DNA from: Arctopsyche grandis
Taxonomy: Eukaryota > Arthropoda > Insecta > Trichoptera > Hydropsychidae
Direction of reading: 5' to 3'
DNA length: 64,000 nt
Assembly: GCF_051622035.1 (NCBI RefSeq)
Contig: NC_135360.1
Span: 7,254,001 to 7,318,000, forward strand
Position 1 is the first letter of the stretch; every line of letters begins with the position of its first letter. Positions 35,509-44,696 of this stretch are shown here, in pieces. The notes beneath the pieces are model-generated. The model was not told the origin of the DNA, did no database searches, and was given only the letters and a program-made list of their open reading frames with translations. The translations under genes and the position numbers were made by a program.

Positions 35509-35972
35509 ATTTTTCAATCTTATTTCTTTGTTTTTATTTTGTGTACATATTTTTTACTTGATTTTTATTATTTTTTTATGATGTTTTTTTTTTTTATTTA
35601 TGATTTTTATTATTTTCTTATGTTTTTTTTTATTTATGATTTTTATTATTTTTTTTATGATGTTTTTTTTGTAATTTTTATGATTTTTATTATTTGTATT
35701 AAAATCACATTGACGCTTTGGGGCAACCTGTCAAGTCTCTGTGGTATTGATTTTTTAAAATAAAATAAAATAAAATAAAATATAATTTTTGTCAAAAATT
35801 ATACAAACCTTGAAAATTTAATGAACTGTCATGTATTAGTGCGTTGGATGAAAAAAAACGTATATATACGTATTTTTTCAAAATAATTTTATTGAAAACA
35901 AATTTGGAAACCCGTTGTTCCAAAATTGGGATGACACCACTGTGCACGGGTAATTTTTTAGCACCGTATGGG

Positions 35973-36116
35973 AAAAGTGGTTCGGTGATACTACTCGTGG
36001 TTTGGTGGTACTAGTCAAATGTGAACCGGTCACAGGACAACCGGTCGCTCTAGATCGGTCACACGTGATCACCCGTCACACTAAAACTGGTCACGAGAAA
36101 ACTGGTCACACCCTTA
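35973..36116 (+). mobile_element. MITE copy D2 (one end rearranged)
   Basis: It begins GGTTCGGTGATACTACT, then repeats a GGTGGTACTAGTCAAATGTG end, followed by the D-family blocks ACCGGTCGCTCTAGATCGG and ACTGGTCACGAGAAAACTGG. The right terminus is missing after GGTCACACCC. It looks truncated, with no TSD. Confidence 0.6.
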
Positions 36117-36199
36117 TTTTTATTATTATCAAATCTAAAATGACGTCACGGACTCGTATGTTCATATCAATATGCGAAGTTCATATGTCTAGTCATCTT

Positions 36200-36480
36200 C
36201 TTTGCGGCCTTCTTTAGCCGTTTTACATTCTCTCAGGTACCATTTCAGTACTTATTTTGTTTACCTTTCATCCATTTCTCTAGGTATGTTATCCGCCCAT
36301 TGCCATTTCAATCTCTTCATTCTCCACTTTATCTACTACCCTTGTCATACTTCTTACCCACGTATTCCTATCTCTCCTCGTTATGCCGAGAATACAGCGA
36401 TTCATACTTTCGAAACATATTGGCGTTCAATATCCAAGTTTCACATCCATACGTCATCACTGGCAAAACACATTGATTTT
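36200..36480 (-). mobile_element. Decayed RTE-like LINE fragment
   Basis: On the minus strand, broken frames give traces of the segment near the end of an RTE-type reverse transcriptase (a VMTYG.ETW-like stretch followed by RAMLGI-like residues). It is heavily degraded and has no active-site block. Confidence 0.4.
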
Positions 36481-36702
36481 TTTCATCAGGTAAAGTGGTA
36501 CTTTTTGATTTAAAAACGGCGTTTAAGTAAAAGTTCATGATTTACATCAGTTTCTCAACTGAATATAATAATTTGGTGGTCGAATAAAGTAGTATTTTCT
36601 TATACTATCGTTTTTTGTCCCATATATCTGAAATATTAAAAAAATATATTTTTTCCTCATTTACATTTACTATTTTTATCATTGAATGTAATAAAACGCT
36701 CT

Positions 36703-36880
36703 GCATAATCCCATAGTAATTGCCATAGTGGGTCCAATAGACCCAGGTCTTCGATTGCGTTCCAAAAATTTGTTTTGTTTTGACGAACACTTAAAAAATG
36801 TAATTAGTTAGTGTAATAGTTCTACTACCATGGAAGGATATTAACCGAAGAAATTAATAATTGAATTATTGAAATTTTTT
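36703..36880 (+). repeat. Duplicated flank of the fucosyltransferase copies
   Basis: This stretch (TAATTGCCATAGTGGGTCCA, then AATAGTTCTACTACCATGGAAGG) recurs at 38175-38250 and 38705-38780, where SINE S3 splits it. It marks the edge of a segmental duplication around the dead fucosyltransferase copy. Confidence 0.65.
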
Positions 36881-36986
36881 TTTTATTTGTTTGACCGCTA
36901 TGCAAATCTACATTCAGTTTTCAATTACTTAAAACCACTAAATTTGGTACATATGTATATGTACTATCTAATTTAATACACTAAAA

Positions 36987-37401
36987 TTTGTTACAGACAT
37001 TACTAACAAACTAACCAGTAGATTCTATGACAGAATCACTAATAACCATACTAACACATTTGTGAAGAGTCTCGGTGATTACAACAAAATGTCTATACCC
37101 TTCAGGTATAAACACAGATTACCTAAACACAATCTGCTTTAGGTCATCGACTTTAGAGAGTCTTTAATTAATATTAATATTAGATGTATTATGAGCATTT
37201 ATAAGGATTGTAAATAGGTTTTTAAACTCTTTTTCCTATTATGCGGTAGATTAACATTAGAATAATATAATACTATGATTACTAACCAAATTAAATTAAA
37301 TTGTAAAATAGAAAATGATCAGTCGATCAGTAGCTATTAAAATATATATAAGATGTATTGTGAACATAATTTCGTAATAATAAAAAGCATTTAAAAATCA
37401 A
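36987..37401 (+). mobile_element. 5'-truncated Jockey-like LINE 3' end, copy 1
   Basis: It encodes the last residues of a Jockey-type ORF2 (ITNKLTSRFYDRITNNHTN, then SIPFRYKHRLPKHNLL and a stop) plus the 3' UTR. The exact 12-bp duplication AATACACTAAAA flanks it (36975-36986 and 37402-37413), the hallmark of target-primed insertion. Copy 2 lies at about 43840-44540. Confidence 0.85.
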
Positions 37402-37591
37402 AATACACTAAAAATTAAACAAAGAACATTCCCGTCACAAGTAATAAGACACATTCAAGGAATAAATGTCAACTTTCAGATAAGCAAACACACCATAATA
37501 CTCTGCGAAACACGCGCAAAACCTTATCTAAATAATTAACAGTCGTGGCAATTAAAAATAATCAATTACAACAGGTGTACAACAATTACAG

Positions 37592-38170
37592 GTGTCCCGG
37601 CCACTTCATAACTGACTGCGCCAAACTGAACTACTAAATGTTTTACCTGGCTTTCGAAACTTCCGACTATGATGAATACATGACTGAGAAGTTATATTGG
37701 AATACGTACTCCAAACAGTGCCGGTTTTAGGAGGGGGCTAGGTCGGGCGGCGCCCGAGGGCGCCAAATAAGTTAGGGCGCCACATAATGCGCCAAAGGCG
37801 CTCTAAAATTTAAAATGAGGGCGCTAAAAGCCATACAAAATTTTAGATTAAAGTGCTAAAGGCGAAATTTTTTTCTAAGGGTGTTTAGAAAAAATTGCCC
37901 GAGGGCGCCAGGCCGTAAGGGTGTAAGGCCGGCACTGACTCCAAAGGAGCAATGCCCTTCATAATGGGAGCGGCAGAATACAATTGTAAAATGTTGCTGC
38001 TGGTGAATTCTTACTTTCATGTTGACGAATACGCTTGACCTATATACGTGGCGAGACATTTCCAGTACTTGAATAAGACTTGGAACGATAATATTTACAA
38101 TTTTCATCAATGGAGACGCCACTTCAGTGTGGCAAACGAGCAAGGATATGTCGGATCGAGATCTAGTAAT
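37592..38170 (+). pseudogene. Dead copy of the fucosyltransferase last exon
   Basis: Homologous to exon 5 of FT1 (42270-42771), with the intron end ACAACAGGTGTACAACAATTACAG retained, so it arose by DNA duplication and not from an mRNA. It carries FYLAFET, YMTEKLYWN and related blocks. It is broken: a TAA replaces a Tyr codon after KLNY, a TGA replaces the Trp in DEYAW, a hAT MITE sits in the middle (37716-37937), and the end after YVGSRS is lost. The other exons of this copy are absent. It lies 1 kb upstream of FT1 on the same strand. Confidence 0.9.
37716..37937. mobile_element. hAT MITE inside the dead fucosyltransferase exon
   Basis: The perfect inverted ends CAGTGCCGG and CCGGCACTG are flanked by the exact 8-bp duplication ACTCCAAA (37708-37715 and 37938-37945), which is coding sequence of the exon. 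It is 222 bp, with GGGCGCC-type internal repeats and no transposase. Confidence 0.93.
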
Positions 38171-38261
38171 TATCATAGTAATTGCCACAGTGGGTCCAAT
38201 AGACCCTCGTCTTTGATGGCAAAAATTATTTTGACGAACATACGAGTCTCCAAGCGTTTTA

Positions 38262-38676
38262 ATATTTATTTATTTTACATATATACCAGGAAGGCTTTAC
38301 AGATAACCCCATTACACTTCCTGACCAATTACAAACATTGCAGCATTTTTTATTATACAAGTCGCTGAATTACGAGACATCTATGAATTGTATATACATT
38401 TTATTGCACATTAATCAATCTCAAATAGTGGTGACACAGGAGATAGGAAGGGTATTTAGCCAATTTTACCGGGAACCGTTTCAACAATGAAATCAGAGAA
38501 AAATTGGTAAACTCTGATAGGAAACGATCGACCTGGAGTCACAAATCCACGTCTGACCAGCAGCACTACAGAATATACTCAGAAAAATTATTTTCAATCG
38601 AGGTCAGCTCATGGGATTGAACCCGGCCCCTCTCGACGCTAAGCAGAAGCTTAACGACCGAGCTATGCTGCTGGCT
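38262..38676 (-). mobile_element. tRNA-derived SINE copy S3
   Basis: Read on the minus strand: TAGCTCGGTCGTTAAG (A box), GGGTTCAATCCC (B box), the common body (CTCCAGGTCGATCGTTTCC, GAAACGGTTCC) and a 3' end near TACCAGG followed by an A/T-rich tail. It splits the duplicated flank repeat at 38250/38705. Confidence 0.8.
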
Positions 38677-39152
38677 AATATAATAATATAATAAATAACA
38701 AAATTTAATAGTTCTACTACTGTAGAAGGATACTAACCGAAGATATTTTTTAAATTGAATTATTGAAATTTTAGGAGGCGAATGGGTCGATAGATCCATC
38801 TAATCCAAATTAGGGTTAATTAATCGAGATCATATTGTGACTTTTATAATCAATTACCTTTCGTATAATATTAAAATAAAGAGAAAAAACAGGCCAATGT
38901 ACCTGTGGCTACGCCAGACCCACTGTATCTGTTAATATTAGGAAAATTGTGGCATCCGTATTAGTGTTAAATCCAGTGAAACACTGCAGTTGCAAATCAA
39001 TTTTCCGTCTAGTGCGATAATTTTAGCACTTCAAACACAAATTCTTTATTCATTGTGTTGTATTATTGTATTTATTATATTATTTTTACGATTACATTTT
39101 ATATTCACGAAGTGGTTTTAATATTTCACCTTGTCTTAGTTTGCTTATCAAT

Positions 39153-42100
39153 ATGGAGGCAAATTTTATTTTTAGTTCAGTTCGAATCAATTCTTTTAAC
39201 ATATCAAGAGCCATGGAGACAGATCCTCTCACTAATAAGAATTATTTTAGAAAAAAAACATTATTAAATAAATTTTTCATACTGTTCATTTTAGTGTCAA
39301 CTATTTTAATAGTTTGGACGGCAATGAAAGCAGTACCCGTCAATATTGGATCAAAAAGACCGATTCCTATTGAATTTATACAAGTTGAAGAGCAATTTAA
39401 TGAAACCGATCATATTGCTATAGTTGAAGATTTTTACAGTCGTCGATCGGTAATATAAAATTTGTATAGTTTTAAGCTTGTCTTATATAATTATTTACAC
39501 TTAAATTGTACGTATGAAGAATTACACTAAGTCAACTGAGATATTTCAGAGTGCTATGCTGTTTTAGTAGAATTTGGGAGTGTGGCAAAATTATATCATT
39601 GCACTTGCTTGTAAACCTCAGAAATCTATTTTTTTTAATTAATCTTTTTACGTATCTTATCCTATTTAAATTGTTGAGATTCATTTATATCGTTTCATTG
39701 AAATTTTAAAGGTAGCTCATAAATATACTTAAAACAATCCACATCTTTAGTTTGTAATAATATCAATTTGTTTATTAGATATTACATACCTCCTTTACGT
39801 TTCACTTACGATTACAATTCAGGAAAAAGTTTGCCTCTTATCCGATCGGTTTCATACTTTGCCATATTGCTCAATTTGGTCATCAATATAAGTACGATAG
39901 AGATAAAATATCGTATAAGAAGCATTTCAGGTACGAAGATTTTTAATCTCGGTGACAGTTGGTAGTCATTAATTTTATACATAGATGGCGGTAGTAAAAA
40001 AAAAATATTGGTGTTTTTATTCAAAATAATAATTTTATTTACCTATTTAGTAGACTAAATCATCGCGTTATCATTATTTATTCAAAACACATATTTTGAA
40101 AAATCAAATAACGATTTAAATAATTTTAGCATGTTCAATTGTCAGTTTTGGGGAATGTTCTCTTTAGAAATGCTTCTCGTCCAAAAATGCGAAAGAAGAA
40201 GTTCAAAATATTAATTTGGAAATATGGAAACTTGTTAAAAAGGCGTCATTTGGAATATTTCCAGACCGAGAGGTACTCAATTTCATTGCTAACTGCTTTA
40301 TATTTTTAATATTTTTAAAAACGACATTGTTTCCACCATGCAAGTCATGACCCATTCAAAGAATGTGCTGTCAACAACTGTAAATTGAGTTACAATGATA
40401 CAAACTTGAAAGACTTTGACGCTGTAGTTTTTCTTCTGCATCGTATAAAGAGTGTCTATCAATTGCCGGGACCTGAAGAACGATCCAAAAATCAACGTTG
40501 GATCTTCCTAACAGATGAGAGTCCGTGGCATACATTCCTATACTCGAGAAGTAACAAATGGCAAGACTATAATGGTGTATTCAACTGGTCTATGAGTTAT
40601 AGGTGATATTACAAAATTATATAGTTACGTATTATACAAAATAAACCGTTTGTAATATTGTAGGTGAATATTTTACAGGATGGAGTCGGATATACCTGTA
40701 CCTTACGGAAGAATAGTTCCTTTAAATTATGGCTTAGAATCTACGACTCCCCTTCTAGATTTAGTGCCTAATGGTTACAAGAAACGAAGGGATGTTCTAG
40801 TTGCGATAATGCTTTCAAATGGTGGTGGTCACAATAATAGGATGGCATTTATAAAAGAGCTTCAAAAGTACATTAAGGTTGATGTGTATGGCGGACGTGG
40901 AACAACTTTAAAACACGCGTAATTGATTTTGATTCTACTCCTTCATTATTTATTTGAACATTATACATAGGTTTAATGTGAAAAGAAACGCGCGTGTTTT
41001 CAGTTTTAATGACAAAAATGCAATTTGCAATTTTTTGAATTAAAAAATTCCGATGCGGTGCAAACGATCGACAAGCGCCAGACAGACTGAAGCACAGATT
41101 AACGACACGTGTACCTTATGCGTGCGCACTGCTCGCACTTACACTAAGCGAAATCTACCCGAAGTCCCGACATACCTACCCTGTATACGTTATGTGCTTC
41201 TGATACTTTAGTTCCGAATTTTGCCTTATTAAACTTGCCAGAAAGATCCAACTCAATTTTAATAATTACCATTTTAATAATTGCATCTGTGCACATCGAA
41301 AGGTTACTCGTCATCTGATGTGCAATCTATCATTCGTGAAGTCGAGAATTGCGTTTAGAGCAGCCATCCAGTTGATCTGTGGTTCAGCCTGTCTCGCGCT
41401 TGTCGATCGTTTGCACCAAACCCAAAAAATTCCCATAATTTTTTTAACTAATTGTAGGAATATTGTAAAATATAGGTTTTTCATTCGAAATTCCCTCTTT
41501 TTCATTTCAGATTGACCCAAATTGATTAAAAAGGGGTCAATTTGAAATGAAAAAGGGTCAATTGTATCAAAAAAAAATCTGTATAAAAATAATTAATGCG
41601 ACGTATAAGGACTTTGAAAATTTGACTTTGACACACATTTTATTTTTATACAATGTTAATAATTTACATATGAAGTATAGATTTTTATGTTCATCGACCA
41701 TGTACATATGTATGTTCATATATAAATATATTTTTTTGTTAATTTGCTTGTCTGCTATGCAAATCTATATTCAGTTTTCAATTATTTAAAACCAATACGT
41801 TTGGTACGGGTTTGGTGCAAACAATCGACAAGCGCCAGACAGACTGAACCACAGATTAACTGGATGGCTGCTTTAAACGCAATTCTCGACTTCACGAATG
41901 ATAGATTGCGCATCAGATGACGAGTAATCTTTCGATGTGCACAGATGCAATTATTAAAATGGTAATTATTAAAATTGAGTTGGATCTTTCTGGCGAGTTT
42001 AATAAGGCAAAATTTGGAATTAAAGTATCAGAAGCACAGAACGTATACAAGGTAGGTATGTCGGGACTTCGGGTAGATTTCGGTTAGCGTAAGTGCGAGC

Positions 42101-42771
42101 AGTGCGCACGCATAAGGTACACGTGTCGTTAATCTGTGGTTCAGTCTGTCTGGCGCTTGTCGATCGTTTGCACCGCATCGGTTTGGTACATATGCATGTA
42201 TATGTACTCTCTAATTTAAACAGTCGTGGCAATATATAATCAATTACAACAGGTGTACAACAATTACAGGTGTCCCGGCCACTTCAAAACTGACTGCGCC
42301 AAACTGAACAACTACATGTTTTACCTGGCTTTCGAAAATTCTGACTGTGACGAATACATGACTGAGAAGTTATACTGGAACGCGTACTCCAAAGGAGCAA
42401 TACCCATCATAATGGGAGCGACAAAAAACAACTGCAAAATGTTGCTGCCGGTGAATTCTTACTTTCACGTTGACGAATACGCTTGGCCTATAGACGTGGC
42501 GAGACATTTGCAGTACTTGAATAAGACTTGGAACGAGAATATTTACAAGTTTCATCAATGGAGACGGCACTTTAGTGTGGCAAACGAGCATGGATATTTC
42601 GGATCTAAGTCGTTGCATTATTGTCGGATATGCGAGGCACTGAACTACAACGACCAAAAACCGAAAGTCTCGTCTGACCTTACACACTTTTTGAGTAAAT
42701 CTAATTGTAGATCAAAACCTAAACAGGACGTTGAAACAAATAGACTTATGTTCTTTGAAAATGTTGGATAA
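39153..42771 (+). CDS. FT1: GT10 alpha-1,3-fucosyltransferase
   Basis: Five exons: 39153-39449, 40130-40272, 40345-40602, 40679-40918, 42270-42771. The phases match and the product is 479 aa. An N-terminal cytoplasmic stretch and one signal anchor (FFILFILVSTILIVW, about residues 48-62) predict a type II Golgi enzyme moving fucose from GDP-fucose to GlcNAc on glycans. Family blocks are KFKILIWKYG, NQRWIFLTDESPWHTF, FNWSMSYRMESDIPVPYGR, FYLAFENSDCDEYMTEKLY with NAYSKGAIPIIMG (the GDP-fucose site), and a C-terminal CRICEAL. The start at 39153 precedes the anchor; 39213 is an alternative. Exon layout equals that of FT2. Intron 4 holds two inverted foldback elements (K1, K2). FucT-C-like by eye, but acceptor specificity cannot be read. 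Confidence 0.93.
41052..41423 (+). mobile_element. MULE-like foldback, copy K1 (FT1 intron 4)
   Basis: It begins GATGCGGTGCAAACGATCG and ends GATCGTTTGCACCAAACCC. The exact 10-bp duplication AAAAAATTCC lies at 41042-41051 and 41424-41433. The arms include CGACAAGCGCCAGACAGACTG and mirrored sequence. It is non-coding and 372 bp. K2 is the same element inverted. Confidence 0.87.
41808..42180 (-). mobile_element. MULE-like foldback, copy K2 (FT1 intron 4)
   Basis: It begins GGGTTTGGTGCAAACAATCG and ends GTTTGCACCGCATCG, flanked by the exact 9-bp duplication GTTTGGTAC (41799-41807 and 42181-42189). The duplicated region near 36950 has the unoccupied site ATTTGGTACATATG, so the insertion followed the duplication. 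Opposite orientation to K1. Confidence 0.9.
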
Positions 42772-43664
42772 ATTTAGTAAAATAAGTTAAAATTAGTATT
42801 CGATAGGGCTCAACAATAAAATGTGCAACTATTTTACAATAAATCAGTATTACTAGATGATGAAATTGGTTTAATTTACTAATGAAATTAATCATCCTTG
42901 GTTAATGTAGTGTATATTAGTCATGGGCGCATACATGACATGTATTCATAATCCTGAAAGCCGTAAAGAAACTGAAAACCACACGTTCAATTGTCGTAAA
43001 ACTTACACAATGACAAATGACACAATCCAATAACATTATCTTGAGGAATAATTGAAAAGTTAAAAATATTGAAAATAAATTAAATTAAATAAAACAATGT
43101 AAATATATGTATTAAGAGGGCTGTACACCCGAAACCTTAATTTTGTTGCCGTTCCTTTCTTCGATATGTATATTGAGTGAATGCGACAATATATATCAAT
43201 ATATACATTGAGTGAATGCGACAGTTTCGCTTCGACCAGATAGAACGTATTTTAAATCGACAAAATCGAAGTTTCGTATTCTCCTATTTTCTCCTCCAAA
43301 ACTGGACCAATTTTTAAAAAAATTTCAGCATCGGTATGAGAAAGATATTTTCTTTGCAACTATGCGCGTATTTTTTTGTTTAAATCGACCGTTAAATAAG
43401 CACGCTGGACTCTTTTCGTGGGTGTAAAAAAGAGGCGATTTTATAGATGTTTGGCGGCTCCTAGCTCTTGTAAAAAATAACTAATAAAAAAAATAAAAGC
43501 ACAGATGCATGCCAATGGTGGATATCCATAGCATATTAAAAAATAATTTCTCTAGTGCCATAATTGAGGAAGGGAGAAGTGTAATACGTTTGTATGGACA
43601 AGGCGCTGGTATACAGCCCTCTTAAGAAATAAGTATAATATAATAATAATAATGAAAGAAGATT

Positions 43665-43743
<79 letters not shown>

Positions 43744-43839
43744 ATTACTGATACTTGACAAAATATGGTGATTCTTTTCTAATATGCATACATAACGGTA
43801 AGCTAAGTTCCAGTCAGTCGATGTTATTAAAAATAAACT
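42772..43839. other. FT1-FT2 spacer with (TA)n
   Basis: AT-rich, with no exon. A (TA)n microsatellite lies at 43671-43740. The repeat TATATCAATATATACATTGAGTGAATGCGACA is tandem at 43165-43222. Polyadenylation signals are possible in 42820-43090. Confidence 0.55.
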
Positions 43840-44540
43840 TCCAGTAGAGTCTTCTGATAGAAAAACAATTATAAATAGTTTGTGTAGTTTAATAACTACT
43901 TATTCTGATATTATAATACAATTTTATTATATTATAACATCCCTAAAAATAATTTATAATACACCCATATATGTATATACTAACTTGAAAAAACTGCATG
44001 CCATATATAATATTCCGTTTGTTACAGACATTACTAACAAACTAACCAGTATCAGAATCACTAATAACTAGAGGTAGGATAGTCACAGTGCTATCCATTG
44101 TTCGGCAAACCTTTAACAATGCATTTACAACCTTTGAACAATACACGGCCCCCTCAGGCTCCGGTGACTACTAATAACCATACTAACACATTTGTGAAGA
44201 GTCTCAGTGATTACAACAAAATGTCTATCCCCTTCAGGTATAAACACAGATTACCTAAACACAATCTGCTTTAGGTCATCGACTTTAGAGAGTCTTTAAT
44301 TAATATTATGTATTAGATGTATTATGAGCATTTATAAGGATTGTAAATAGGTTTTTGAGCTCTTTTTCCTATTATGCTGTAGATTAACATTAGAATAATA
44401 TAATACTATGATTACTAACCAAATTAAATTAAATTGTAAAATAGAAAATGATCAGTAGATCAGTAGCTATTAAAATAGATATAAGGTGTATTGTGAACAT
44501 AATTTCGTAATAATAAAAAGCATTTTAAAATCAAAATACG
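43840..44540 (+). mobile_element. 5'-truncated Jockey-like LINE 3' end, copy 2
   Basis: It encodes LKKLHAIYNIPFVTDITNKL and continues like copy 1 (SIPFRYKHRLPKHNLL and a stop), with a nearly identical 3' UTR ending AATAATAAAAAGCATTTT. It extends further 5' than copy 1. MITE G1 is inserted in it. It sits about 150 bp upstream of the FT2 start codon. Confidence 0.8.
44069..44170. mobile_element. hAT-like MITE, copy G1
   Basis: A 102-bp element from TAGAGGTAGGATAGTCAC to GGCTCCGGTGACTA, flanked by the exact 8-bp duplication CTAATAAC (44061-44068 and 44171-44178). Jockey copy 1 shows the unoccupied site. Other copies lie in the 55.1-55.6 kb array and at 60968. Confidence 0.9.
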
Positions 44541-44696
44541 TGTAATCATAAAAGAAATAGTGTAAACCGAACCATTAGGTTGCACCTCAAAAACTTGTTC
44601 TCTACATGTGCAGTATATAAACAAACAATCACAGAAGCATTTGGGTGTGACCATACTAGTTGTTCTCATATGTTAGTTTCATTCTGAGGACTGGAT

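Larger units (their letters stand above)
32066..35782 (+). mobile_element. LINE-2: CR1/Jockey-type LINE, apparently full length
   Basis: It carries ORF1 (32115-32705), ORF2 (to 35508), a T-rich 3' UTR and a (TAAAA)n tail at about 35757-35782. The 3' UTR has tandem TTTATGATTTTTATTATTTT units at 35565-35700. ORF2 is uninterrupted over 941 codons, unlike LINE-1, so this insertion is young. The left boundary is uncertain and may include R2. Confidence 0.88.
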
